Part shown: in pieces, positions 22,492-34,258 of the stretch
How positions within the stretch are numbered: position 1 is the first letter of the stretch
Layout: each line of letters opens with the position of its first letter
DNA from: Selaginella tamariscina
Taxonomy: Eukaryota; Streptophyta; Lycopodiopsida; Selaginellales; Selaginellaceae
NCBI GenBank assembly: GCA_003024785.1
Contig: PUQB01000582.1
Location: 61,001 to 125,000 of the forward strand
DNA: 64,000 bases
Direction of reading: 5' to 3'
Translations under genes and position numbers: made by a program
Notes under the pieces: model-generated
What the model saw: only the letters and a program-made list of their open reading frames with translations
The model's database searches: none
What the model was told of the DNA's origin: nothing

Positions 22492-22600
22492 CCTGTGTCT
22501 GAGAAGAGAGAGAACCTTCTGTTGTATGTCTTTTGGTGTTCTGCATCCAGCACTTTCTGTTCAACGGTACTTTGCTGCGAAGTATATTTAAGACTTCATA
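21692..22600 (-). pseudogene. Coiled-coil gene, 3' exon set, unit B (best splice phasing)
   Basis: Exons 22442-22276, 22135-22077 and 21872-21692 are joined by canonical GT-AG introns, and the first junction (ER|SVEG) is in phase. The peptide reads QVIQKLVDTKDVEQMYTKGL, then QKTTDVEEQKVVGQMEVNKV, a D/E/Q stretch ending TTDER, SVEGTEALAAKQQKTVENP, then a basic segment QNAPRLPVRRLVTNVIKQKP and a C-terminus ...EFTKITIGIR with TAG. The last exon has lost about 14 bases (EKEERM instead of HLDIEEEERM), which changes the frame at its start. It is a charged coiled-coil C-terminus of unknown family, and may be the 3' half of the gene whose 5' exons lie at 10.4-12.1 kb. Confidence 0.5.
22456..22487. 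repeat. (GT)n microsatellite
   Basis: About 16 GT units inside the intron upstream of the first exon of the coiled-coil 3' set, matching the repeats at 2735 and 31592. Confidence 0.9.
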
Positions 22601-22724
22601 TAGATGTATATATAGATTGTGTGTAACATAAAAGGATACGCATACTTGGAGAACACATACTGTATGTATACTTATCATATGACAGATTTATTATAAAAAT
22701 TATATATCAATATTTATATATATT

Positions 22725-22800
<76 letters not shown>
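22725..22800. repeat. Compound (CA)n(TA)n microsatellite
   Basis: About 22 CA units pass directly into about 16 TA units. The matching site in other units (12600, 38260, 47400) has only a short CA run, so this one has expanded in unit B. Confidence 0.9.
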
Positions 22801-22805
<5 letters not shown>

Positions 22806-23410
22806 TGAATATGACTTTTCTTCAGCAGCTACTGGAATGGACCTTGACCACTTGACGAAGATAATCTGATACGATAGAAAATCGCGCACTTTTAATTAAT
22901 ATCATTACAAATATTCATATGTTACAAACCAGAATTATAAAAACAAATGTGAAAAGTTTGCCAGCAAACGCCCTTTTGTCAATATGTGTTGGTCACCTGG
23001 CGGGTTCCATTTTTTCTATTATATATTATATACAAGTCTAGTCATGTATATGTTTACATATATATTTTATTATTAAAATTTTGTATTTACTGTCATCAAC
23101 GAGAATCGATCATTGTATTCTCGTGACTAAAAATTTTGTCTAGTATCTTGTCTTATATCAAGGTGGAATCAATTATGTTAACATGTAAACTTTAACATCG
23201 TCTATAGCAACTGAATGTACGTTAGTTAGCATGTTAACTTCATATTATTATATACAAGTCTAGTCATAGACTTATGTTATATTGTTGACATTTTTTAATT
23301 AAACTAGTAGGTTGAGAGGCAATTAATTTAATGGGAACCATTGCAGCAGCAGAGAATAAGTTCTGGGCTTCTATGTAAAATGAGAATACCTTAGTCAAAA
23401 GTAAAATATT
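22800..23410 (+). pseudogene. Relics between units B and C: exon 2 remnant and MGTIAAAENKF copy
   Basis: The 34.3-kb-gene remnant (TTCAGCAGCTACTGGAATGG) is at about 22818. A MGTIAAAENKFWASM copy starts at about 23331 and hits a stop right after the M. The rest is AT-rich spacer similar to 12.7-13.1 and 38.4-38.8 kb. Confidence 0.4.
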
Positions 23411-24599
23411 GAATTAGTCAATTATTTAAGTGCCTTTGAAAAGTGAATATACTCTCGCCAATGAAGTATATTCTCAGAAGAAACATGAAGAAATTCTCTA
23501 TATATAGCGTTTAGTCTATACTATGTAAACATATATTACATTATATGTAAACTATATAATTTACATATTGTATAGTCTATTATGTCCCATAAACAAATAT
23601 TATGACTAAGTAAATATAAACATCTACGTATTCGTATTAGATACACAAGATCTTGGTTTGACATATGCAAGTAAATAGTGTATATAAACATAATGTACTG
23701 TTCAGTTTATACACTACATGTGAACTGTGTAGTTGTAGGATATCTGTGTCCCATAAACCAATATTATACATGTATCTGCCTATGTAAACATAAACATGTA
23801 CGCATTCGTATTAGATACACAAGTTAATAGTGTATATTAACATAACATACTGTTCAGTTTATACACTACACATGAATTGTGTAGTTCTAGGATTACATTT
23901 TATATGTTTACATATTCTTTAGTTTATATAAGCAGAAATCTAAATAGATTAGAAAAATCAAAGAAGTATATTAATAGGTTTTTAAAAAAAAACAAAGTCT
24001 AAAATATTCCTTGAATATTCTATTTTATTCGATTTATATCTCTTAATGAATATATTATAAAAAGTTTTAACAAAAATCCCGTCGGCCTAAATACTTATAT
24101 TTATGCATATATGTGTATTTCACAATGTGATAACATGTAAATAATATTCTACAATGTATCTTTTAATTAATATTTTATAAACAAATTTTCATTAATTTTT
24201 TATTAATTTTACTGATAAACTTTGTTCTTCATAAAGAATTAAATTACTCTTATCTTCATGTGTTAGTGACAACTATATTGTTGATTAAACATTATTTTTG
24301 AAGAGTAAAACTTATATTTATAAATATGTAAATTTTGAACCATGTATAATACATTCACAAGATGCTTGTGAACAAGGGATATACTCTTGAAGCATATTCT
24401 CATAAGAAACCTGATACCAAACGTGAAGACCATCAAAAGGTGGATTTCATACTTTATATATAGCGTATAGTTTATATTATGTAAACATATATAAACTATT
24501 TAGTTTACATATTGTATAGTCTATATGTGTGTGTCCCATAAACAAAATTATGCATGACATAAACATGTACCTGCCTATGTAAACAAACATGTACGTATT
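23411..24599. other. AT-rich inter-unit spacer
   Basis: Near-identical to 3.1-4.2 kb. It contains diverged 83-bp repeats near 23690-23900 and the exon-like KADTKREDH-type sequence around 24360-24450 (here KKPDTKREDH). No other gene is seen. Confidence 0.6.
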
Positions 24600-25205
24600 G
24601 GTTTGACATATGCAAGTAGATAGTGTATAACATACTATTCAGTTTATACACTACATATGAACTGTGTAGCCGTAGGCTTACATTTTATAAGTAGATAGTG
24701 TATATTAACATAACATACTGTTCAGTTTATACACTACATGTGAATTGTGTAGCTGTAGGCTTACATTTTATAAGTAGATAGTGTATATTAACATAGCATA
24801 TTGTTCAATTTATACACTACATGTGAACTGTGTAGCTGTAGGCTTACATTTTATAAGTAGATAGTGTATATTAACATAACATACTGTTCAGTTTATACAC
24901 TACATGTGAACTGTGTAGCTGTAGGCTTATATTTTATAAATAGATAATGTATATTAACATAACATACTGTTCAGTTTATACACTACATGTGAACTGTGTA
25001 GCTGTGCTTACATTTTATAAGTAGATATAGTGTATATTAACATAGCATACTGTTCAGTTTATACACTACATGTGAACTGTATAGCTGTGGCTTACATTTT
25101 ATAAGTAGATAGTGTATATTAACATAACATACTGTTCAGTTTATACACTACATGTGAACTGTGTAGCTGTAGGCTTACTTTATAAGTAGATAGTGTATAA
25201 GTAGA
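24600..25205. repeat. 83-bp minisatellite array upstream of ankyrin copy C
   Basis: About seven copies of the same 83-bp unit as at 4200-4865. They start near 24613, 24690, 24773, 24856, 24939, 25019 and 25104 and are more regular than the array before copy A. Spacing of 83 bases is clear from the AAGTAGATAGTGTATATTAA landmark. Confidence 0.85.
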
Positions 25206-25782
25206 AATAAAATATTCCATATTATATTTATATATGTTCCCACACACACGATTGCTTGTCTAATCCGTATGTTTAATTGAAGAGAAGCTGAGAATCTTAG
25301 CAGAATAGATAAGCTGTCTAATCCTCCAAGGGACACACAACGAAGGTAGTAATGCAGATTTAACACGAGCAGATCTAAGAAGAAGAAGTACAAAATAGCT
25401 TTGAAAATTTGAAACAATACCTAACGACTGTTATAAGGTAATTAAGCTTATTTATCAAATAATAAGTGATAATCAAAATTTAACAAAAGGTGTCAACTGC
25501 AACAATTTGTCTCTCATTGAGTGTTCTAGTACACTCTCCCATTCATAATTATTAATCACAAGACAATTCAGACATATATAACATTTATATTTAATCTTAA
25601 CACAATTTCACCGTGTTTTATATACATTGTTTTCTTAAATTTTGAGTTCATCTATACACTTCAAGTTTCTTTTGTTAAGACTAATAATTGACATTTCTCA
25701 GATCAGCTTAAGTGTTTTGGTACATTCTTCCATTCCTCAATTCAAGACATTGCAAATTGGTTAATCACAAGATCAATTTACC

Positions 25783-28700
25783 ATGGCACTCGACAATGCA
25801 AAAGGTAATATATCCGTAACCATATATAACATTTATATTTAGTCTTAACACTATTTCACCATGTTTTCTTAAACTTTTGAGTTAAGAGTTTATACTTCAT
25901 GTTAAGACTAATTGACATATCCACTCTTCAGATCAGTTTTCATTGCACCGTGCAAGTGACGATGGCAATTTAAGCATGGTCAAGGAGTTGCTTGGAGTGA
26001 TGAGGTCAAAACAAAAATACTTAAAGAGGACAGCGATGGTGACACGGTTCTCCATGTTGCCAGCACTGTGGATGTTCTGAGGTTTCTTTTGGAGAAGCTA
26101 GGCGATACTGCCATAGAGGGAATTTGCAACTGAATCGACATGGCCACACAGTGCTCACACGACTGTTTGGCGGAGAGATGTGGACATGCTTATGGTGTTG
26201 GTTGACTTGCTGGAGGATCAACTGGAGGATGTGATTTTCAGAGCGGATAACAATCTAAACATGACAGTTCTACATCATGCTGCCATGAGTGGTAATTTGA
26301 AGGCTACCGAGATCTTCCTCTCTAAATTGGGCGATCAAGCCAAAGATGAAATTCTTCGAACAGATGAGTTTGATAGAACAGTTCTTCATTGGGCTGCTGC
26401 AGGTGGGGATATAGAAGTTTTCAAGGAGATAATGTCTTGGCTGAGCGATGACTATGAAATGAGTGAGAAAGACATTGATGGTGACACAATCCTTCATACA
26501 GCTGCTGAGAACGGTAGTGTTGGCATTGTGAAGTTTCTCTTAGATAGACTAGGAGATCGAGGTTCTAAAGATGCTATCCAGGAGAAAAACATAACAACAA
26601 TAATGTTCTTCATGTAGCTGTCTACAAGGAGAGAAGGATGTTCTCGTAGCATTGCTTGACAAGCTTGGCAACGAAGCAAAGCGTGTGATAGTGAGAAGGA
26701 TTGTGAAGGTAACACAATGCTTCATGTAGCTGCTAAGTCTCTTCAGCTTGACATTGTAAAGGCTGTGGTGACTAAGCTAGGTAGTCCAAGCTAATATCAT
26801 CAATGAGAAAGATACGTCGGGAAGAACAGTTCTTCATCTAGCCGCTGGTCGAGTAACGTTGACATTGTAAATTTAATCGTACGGAAGCTAGGTGAGCATG
26901 CCCGAGATAAAATATTTGAAGAAGATTCTATTGGTAGAACAGTCCTTCATGAAGCAATTGAAAGAGGCATGTGGGTATATTCAAGACACTCATGGATAAG
27001 CTTGGTGACAGAGCAAAGGAAGGGATTCTTAAAAAAGATAAACAGAATCAGACCCTTTTTCATGCAGTTGTAAACGGTGGCAATACTGACATTTTTAAAA
27101 TGTTGAGCTGGAATTGGATGGTCAAGCCAAGGATACAATTCTACAGGCAGATGTGGATGGTAACAACCCTCTTCACCTTGCTGTTTGGTTGGGTAGGAGC
27201 AACATGATCAAGGAGATTGCTGAGCTAGGTGGTCGCAACATTTTACATCAACGCAACCTCAGGAAGTCAACACCCATACACGTGCTGCTGAGAGGGAGGA
27301 CATAGTGAAAAGTTTATTCCAGCTAATGAATATCGATGTGCAAGAAATGACAAGTATGTTTACTAAACTACACCATTTTGAAGTGATGCTCACAATATTA
27401 CTTTACAGATATTCTCGACAAGGGTCGCACTCTTCACATTGCTTGTGAATTAGGCAACAAGTATATGCTGGATATTTTGCTCAATCAAAATACTGAAAAC
27501 GTGTCAAAATATTATGGCACGTGACCAGTTGTTCCTAGGTAACACTGCTCTTCATGCAGCTGCAATTGGATGATACTGTTAAACGATTGTTGGACGTCGT
27601 TGGTTCGTCATGTAACGACATCAACAAAGTAAAAAATTGGTACGGTCAAACACCTTTGCATTTTGCTGTAGCAGAAGACAACTATGATTTGGTTCACTAT
27701 TTAATTGTGGAAAAAGGTGCTAATCCAGCTCAAGAGGATAATGCAGGCGTGACACCATTGCATTTTGCTGCTAGAAGTGCATCTCAACGTGTTTTACGAT
27801 TCATAAGTGATTCACTGGGGACAGACTACAATATTAACAAGCTAACGGGCTTGGCTGGTCTCAGTCCTTTACATTATGCGCATGGAATGGCAATGTAGAT
27901 GCTATTGATTGGTTACTGGGAACAGAAAAGAACAACAAGTACCAAATTGATTTGGAAGTAAAAGACAAAAAGGAAAAGCAGGCGCCTTGGTTCTGGTCAT
28001 TTCTAGGTTCTCGTCGTGGTAACTACAACAGGAACGTTCTCATCGGGTATTGAAAGATTTGGTGATTGCTCATATTAACAAAGGAAAGAATCCATTTACA
28101 GATGACATCCAGAAGTCTCTAAAGATCATTTGAATCTGGATGGCAAACTTTTGGATGTTGCATGCCAAGAGACGCTGAAAGGAGTATCTGATGGAAAGCT
28201 AAGTCTGTGTCCGAGTTTGATTTCATGTGTGGCTGCCTATGGTGATGCTAACTCAGCTTCAAAACTTGCATATGAGTTACAAAAGGTAGACGACGTAACA
28301 TTTGTGCAGAAGTTGTTGCGTCAATCTCAACCATTGGAATTTGCTGCTACGCGTGCTAATGCTGACGAAAGCAAGGTGAGTGTGGCAAAGAAATTTTTGG
28401 ATGTAATGGAAGAAAATAAGGAGCTAAAAGAAAAGGAGGAGCTTCATAAGCAACTACAGTCCATTTTGGAGACAATGCTGCACAGTGGGGACAAAAAAGG
28501 CTTAGAGTTTGCCAAACTCTTGGTGAAACACATGCCACCGCCTCGGGTTCATAATTCATTGCGAAATGAATTATTTGGTAGATGTTGAATATCAACCCCA
28601 AACTAAACAAGATAATGAAGAATAAGCTAAAGAACCTAAGGTGGGTGGATCAACTCAAGTTTGAAACTTATAATGATTTTGTGCGAGATGTGCCTTTGGC

Positions 28701-29925
28701 TTACTGGATGGAACATCTCCACCAAGTTGAACAAAAGGCAATCCATTCAACTGAACGAGAGGAAGTAGGCACAAGATCCATGTCAAGCGAATCAACATTC
28801 AACATAGTAATATTCATTAAGGAGCTTACCAGCAACCAGGCGTGCCAGAGGGCTATCCCAACGACATGGGCAACCAGGCGGTGCCAAAGGGCTATCCCAA
28901 CGACATGGGCAACCAGGCGGTGCCAGAGGGCTATCCCAACGACGTGGGCAACCTCACTGCCCGGACAGCTTTACACTGGGCAGTCATCTTTGGTGACGAG
29001 GAGATAGTCAAGGAGCTTTGTGGCGACCCAAGGTGCAGGAAGGACGTGGTTGACGGGTTTGGAAAAGCTGCCTTATTCGTATGCAACATTGCACTCGACA
29101 AAATTTTATGACGGCTACCTCAAGTGGGATAAGTACGACGAGAACCTGCAGAGGGATCGGGATATGTACATTGATGCACTCAATGCAATCTTGATTGGAG
29201 CAGCATTAATTGCAACGGTCGCATTTTCTGGTGTGTTACAACCCCACTTCAGTATCCCATGAGCAACCGCGACCCAAATCCAGATATAAGTAGTGGCCAT
29301 CAACAGGGCGGACGTGCAGGCATTTTGGGTGTTAAACAGCTTGTCCTTCTTCTTTAGCATGGCCAGTGCTCTGGCTGGGGTCACCGGGGTGTTACCCAAT
29401 GCTGCGGTTTTCAATTTGGCACTGGTTGAGCGTATTAGGAGGTTGTTAGTTCAAGCTGCTTTCTTCCTTGTTCTCTCCATAACCTTTGTTCTTGCTGCTT
29501 TTGCATCGGCTGGCTTTGCAGTGTTACCACAGTGCTCAAGCTACGAGCTAACATGATAGCCACAACACTCCTTTGGAGGATCTTGTTGTGTATACATGCT
29601 GGGCAGATTTGCCAAGGCTGTTGGCGAGGCTGTTCACGCTCTTACACCTGACATTTTAATATGGAAGTCAATGTGGAGGTGGTTAAAATGGAGGTGTTTA
29701 GACTTACGTTTAACTGATTTAACTGATGTGCTGGATAGTATCACATTTTGGACTATACTTTGCCAAGAGAGGACAACAAGCAGCACAAGTCAATCCGCTC
29801 CCACATATTAGATTTGGGTGGCTATGTTCCTTGGGAGTATGCTTGGACGATGGGTTGTGGGATGAACCGTTTGCTAAGCAGGAGAACCGCATCGACATTT
29901 AAAGTGAGGGTTGAGAGCATAATAA
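25783..29925 (+). pseudogene. Ankyrin-repeat / four-transmembrane protein, copy C (frame broken)
   Basis: Exon 1 is 25783-25804 (MALDNAK), exon 2 starts at 25932, and the second intron is about 27354-27408 with a weakened donor (ACAA|GTATG). Open pieces include 26180-26617 (ankyrin repeats TVLHHAAMSGN, TVLHWAAAGGD, TILHTAAENGS), 27554-27898 and 28130-28588 (helical linker with HKQLQSILETML). They also include 28582-29007 and 29020-29556 (membrane segments ILIGAALIATVAFSGVLQ, SFFFSMASALAGVTGVL, ITFVLAAFASAGFAVLP). A 39-bp sequence is tripled at 28842-28958, just before the distal repeat RTALHWAVIFGDEE. The tail reads EDNKQHKSIRSHI then LGGYVPWEYA and is frameshifted by a missing base before DDGLW. 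The frame is broken at ten or more places. Same family and inferred role as copy B. Confidence 0.72.
28842..28958 (+). repeat. 39-bp coding repeat, three copies, inside ankyrin copy C
   Basis: Units at 28842-28880, 28881-28919 and 28920-28958 each encode V-P-E/K-G-Y-P-N-D-M/V-G-N, then QA or LT. The other ankyrin copies have this peptide once (for example LEGYPNNVGKRTGRTALHW in E). The length is a multiple of three, so the repeat keeps the frame. Confidence 0.95.
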
Positions 29926-29999
29926 AGTTTAATAAAGATTGCTAAATATAATTGTTATAAATGTAATGTATATGTTTCACACTTCTGAGTTAAACATGA

Positions 30000-30580
30000 T
30001 AATCCCGTAACGGAAGATATTTCAGCGGCAGGCCCTTGCAATGCAGATATATGGTTTGCATTCATATAATTATATATTTGTATAAGTCATTTTGAAATGC
30101 ATTAACCTCTGATTTAAAATACATTTGGTTAATAGCTCAATTAAAATATATTAAGAATGTGCGACTATATATAATTATAGTTTGATACACTTAGGAAATA
30201 AATTTGACGTATGATATTTAAATGTGTGTGTGTGAGGGGGCAGCACTTATTGTTCTTTCACTTTCTCATAACACACAGGTACTCTCTGTGTGCACTCGAT
30301 ATGTCTATATAATATTACAAGTCCAAGTTATTGAATTTTTTTTTATAAACACATTTTACGTTTTAAACACTTTTTAAACGCATCATATGAATGTAATACA
30401 TACTACCGTCATGCATACAGATACATACGTTAAGCCATCATGTGTATGTATTAAATGTAATGTGATATATACATATTATTTTTTTGATGTTTAAGTTTAT
30501 TATTATATATGATTTTATTAGACCGAGGTTCTGGAATTAGCGGCAGAAGTCCTCATCTTGTACACTGCCAGAGAAGTAAC
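30000..30580 (+). pseudogene. MEAAPQGRIP module, unit C (exon a mostly deleted)
   Basis: The lead GGAAGATATTTCAGCGG is present at about 30010, but the sequence is cut within exon a (GCAGATATATGG, then spacer). Exon b is missing. Exon c follows ATTTTATTAG at about 30519 (ACCGAGGTTCTGGAATTAGC). The module is clearly non-functional here. Confidence 0.4.
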
Positions 30581-30859
30581 AAAAAATTCACACCATATAT
30601 AATCAATAACAAAATTTATGCCGGACCGGCGTGTGCACAGTTAGCATTTAGAAATATACAAACATATATGTCTGTGCATGCGTGTGTGTGTTGTTTGTGA
30701 TACAGCACCATTACATATATTTGCCAAGCTGGTCTTGCCGAGAAGTTTAAAAACTGTGTGCTCTCCTGTCTACATATGCATATGTGTCTCTACATATTAA
30801 CTTTATAGTATATGTGTATGCATTAACATCGACTGGTACACATGTGTTAATGATACTAT

Positions 30860-31700
30860 CAAAGTGATTCTAGCGTTCAATCTTGAAACAGAGCACACCC
30901 CTCTAACAGGCTTTTGCTTGATCACGTTCATAACTAGCCTTCTCACTGGCAGCCTCGGTGCATTCTGCATCCTCTCTCTTCCTCTATGTCTAGGTGTTCT
31001 TTCACTTCACCCGTTAAAGTACATATTCAGATACATACGTACATAGAATATACAACTCTGTCTCTGTTCTCTCTCTCCACACACACGCACACACGGAGAC
31101 ATGTACACACAACACATCACAGATATATCTGACACCGGCATTGATCATGTGTAAGTAAATGTGTACTGCGTGTTTACCTGGATTCTCTACTGCTTCCTGC
31201 TGCTTTGCGGCAAGGGCTTGGGTACCTTCTACGATTAATATCAGAAAACATTAGATTATCATTACAATTTGGACTTAACAAGCATTTAGGTGCGTCTCGT
31301 AGCATAAATAAAATAACATTTGTATCAGTGTGTGAATACACACATGTATATGCAATACTATAAAAAACTAAAAGTAATACCTTTCATCTGTAGTTTGTTG
31401 TTCCGAAATAACACCATCTTGCTTCACCTTATCGACCTCCATCTGTCCAACCATCTTTTGTTCTTCCACATCCGTTGTCTTCTGTTCTAGGCCCTTCGTA
31501 TACATTTGTCCTACGTCTTTTGTATCCACCAGCTTTTGTACGACTTGCTGTACAAATACATGTGTAGGCTATCTTATAACTTAACATACATTGTGTGTGT
31601 GTGTGTATGTGCGTGCGTGTGTCTGAGAGAGAGAGAACCTTCTGTTGTATGCCCTTTTGGTGTTCTGCATCCAGCACTTTCTGTTCAATGGTACTTTGCT
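30860..31700 (-). pseudogene. Coiled-coil gene, 3' exon set, unit C
   Basis: The first exon is 31547-31381, with an intact acceptor and donor (VEQMYTKGLEQ-type peptide, here frameshifted once). The second ends at 31178, but its acceptor has been damaged by a small deletion near 31231. The third runs from about 31015 down to about 30870 and is shortened at its 3' end. An upstream piece at 31640-31690 reads TVEQKVLDAEHQK-like. Confidence 0.45.
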
Positions 31701-31805
31701 GCGAAGTATATTTAAGACTTCATATAGATGTATATATAGATTGTGTGTATGAATATATGTGTGTGTCTGACCTCTTTTCTAATCAAATGTGGCAATGAGT
31801 GTCCA

Positions 31806-31883
31806 GGGATTGGTTCAATGACGAGTACAGGGGATGTGAGTCTTCTCTTGGATTCGTATAAGGAGAATTTCGGCCATGATCCC
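31806..31883 (+). repeat. Micro-inversion partner of 2945-3020
   Basis: The core AATGACGAGTACAGGGGATG is the reverse complement of the block at 2945-3020, while both flanks are collinear (GTGGCAATGAGTGTC to the left, CCCTTGGAAAATATTTTCC to the right). In this orientation the strand reads TSTGDVSLLLDSYKENFG in an open frame; whether that was ever coding is unknown. Confidence 0.8.
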
Positions 31884-31990
31884 TTGGAAAATATTTTCCC
31901 ATGCATTAATGCATCTGCGTATTATAACTTTAGTGTGCATATACATACATAATAGATTATATACTTGTATAAATATGTGTTATTTGTATG

Positions 31991-32675
31991 CTATATACAT
32001 TGCTGCTTACACCTGGAATAAAAACCTTTAAACCATAATAATAAGATTACTTACAAGCATGAAACATTGTATGTAAGAAATTACGTTTGGTTTTGTGATA
32101 ACTTACATTCCAGGGACTGCTGCTGGAGGCCATTGATATTGCGGACGGACAGAAGGGTCTGTGGGTCTTGTAGTATTCACTGAATTTACCCCTTGCCTCA
32201 AGCCTGTAAACATACGTATATACGTACATAAGCATAATACAAAAGAATCTAATATTTCCGTGTTTATATATTTACCGATTATATCAAACCATCCGTATTC
32301 ACATACATTGATCAAGCCTAGTATGTGAATAATTCACCATTATTATCCAAACAGTTTGTCATATGATACGTATAAACGCGGTTATGTTATGTTATGCATA
32401 CCATGAACTTGGCAGGGATTTGTCCGTCTCACACAGCATGTTCCACAACATCGAAATTCACACCTGGAAAACAATTCAATGCTCATAAGGAAGATTTTTT
32501 GAATATGGTTATGGTGTTGTGTGTGTGTGGGAAAGAGAGAGAACGTACTTGCCCGATGCAGTATTGCCACAATCAACACATTTCCGCTGTTTTCTCGCCT
32601 GCTGCTGCTGTGTAATCGTCGGTCGCACGCCGCCAGGAGATCCATAGCCCCCAGCTAGAACCCTTTTTTTTTGCC
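31991..32675 (-). CDS. Zinc-finger gene piece, SHI/LRP1-like Cys pattern, four exons
   Basis: Four minus-strand exons join in phase through GT-AG introns: 32675-32549 (after TCTGTTTAG; donor GTACGT), 32463-32402 (after TTTTCCAG; donor GTATGC), 32203-32107 (after GTTTACAG; donor GTAAGT) and 32012-31991. The spliced peptide has CVDCGNTASGKCEFRCCGTC, then CVRRTNPCQVH. That is C-x2-C-x7-C-x4-C-x2-C-C-x6-C-x2-H, the spacing of the RING-like zinc finger of plant SHI/STY/LRP1 transcription factors. Upstream is a GGYGSPGGVRP stretch and a QQQQ run; downstream PQYQWPPAAVPG. The family's second (IGGH) domain and the STWVPA residues after the finger are missing. No in-frame start is visible, and exon 4 runs into array DNA, so this looks like a captured fragment. 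The Cys pattern is seen directly; the family name is inference. Confidence 0.6.
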
Positions 32676-32689
32676 CTAAACAGAGAACA

Positions 32690-34250
32690 TTACCCTTACG
32701 TTGTGTTAATTTAAAATAAATACTTAATATTTAATATTTATTCGAAAATTTAATAATATTCAGCTCATTGAATATTTAATGTTTCACACGTAAAACCGAA
32801 TTATTTATAAATATAATTCAAACTATGTGTGAAACATGAAATTTTCAACTAACTGAATATTTAGAAAAATGTATACATTAAATTTAATTAGTAATAATAT
32901 ATTATAATTATAATATTTTAAATTTTGTAATTCATATCAAAGCTTCAAACCTAGTTAAATTGTGATACGTTCATGGTATAGGTTTATATATATGTATAAT
33001 TAAGAATTCATTCTTAAGATATGATTATATTTTAAACATTATTAAATTTTATTTTTAATATAATTATATAAAATTATTACATTCACTCTTAAGGTTTAAA
33101 TTCTTTATTTGATTATTGATTTTCATTAATGATAAATGTGAACATTTAAGTTTTATTTATTACAGGTTTAAAGAAGTTTAAAATTTTTTAAATTAGAATA
33201 TTTTAAAATTATAGTTTTATCAATAATAAATCTTAATCATTAAAATATTTTAAATAGTGATAAATAGGATTTGATGATACCATCGTATTAATACGAATAT
33301 TGATGATGTCATTATTTAAATATAAGTTTTTTTTATTAAAAAAAGAGTATGTCTAATTAGAAAGCTCATGTAAATAATTAAGATTTATCATTTTTATAAA
33401 AGATAAAAACAAGGCACAATGTGTGTTCTCTTTTTCTTTCCTGTCCAATGTAGTGTGTAATTTTATATATTTTAATATCTTTAGTTTTCTTTTTACAGTG
33501 ACGGAAGTAAAAGTTCCTATGAAATTTAAATATGATAAGTGTTATTGTTAATACAATATTGTTTAAATAAAATAAAGAATTTATATTTAAAGAAAAGGTT
33601 GTGCCTTTGTAAATATTGTGTGTCCAATTTGAAAATAAAATGTTTATTTATTTCATTTAAAAATTAAATTTAAAGATAAATTAACCTTACTGCACAATTA
33701 AGATATATTCTTAAAATATATGTCATCTTAAATAAAAAATAGGGAAAATTATATTTATTGTACATATATCCTTAAAAGTTTTATATTTACATATATACCC
33801 TTGAAATTTTTAATTTACAATTTTATAAATTTAAAATTTAAAATTAAAAAATGTTTTTAAAAATTTAATAAAATTTATAATTAATTTATATATTATTATA
33901 TTTAGGTCCAAAATACAATTTATTACTCATATATATCACAATATAATATAATTATTTTTAAAAAATATTCTTTTTTTTTTATTATGACAACTTTTTGACA
34001 TTTAACATTTAATAAACTTTAATTATTTCATCTGTAATATATTATGAATTGAAAATATATTTTAATTAATATATTATTTTTAAAAAAAAATATATTATGA
34101 TTGAAATTTTTAAAAAGTATACATTTCAAGGTATATATGCGATAAATTACCCTTAACGGATGGGGAATTGACCGTTGGGCAGATTCTATACGAATATGCT
34201 TACTCCCATTTCGTCTTGCTGCTTACTGTGAGTGTTACATATTTCTGATT
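32690..34250. other. Very AT-rich gene-free stretch
   Basis: About 1.5 kb of extreme A+T with long A and T runs, no ORF, no exon-like islands and no similarity to the array unit. It separates the captured zinc-finger piece from the gene starting at 34259 and probably includes that gene's promoter. I see no defined element in it. Confidence 0.7.
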
Positions 34251-34258
34251 CCTGAAGA

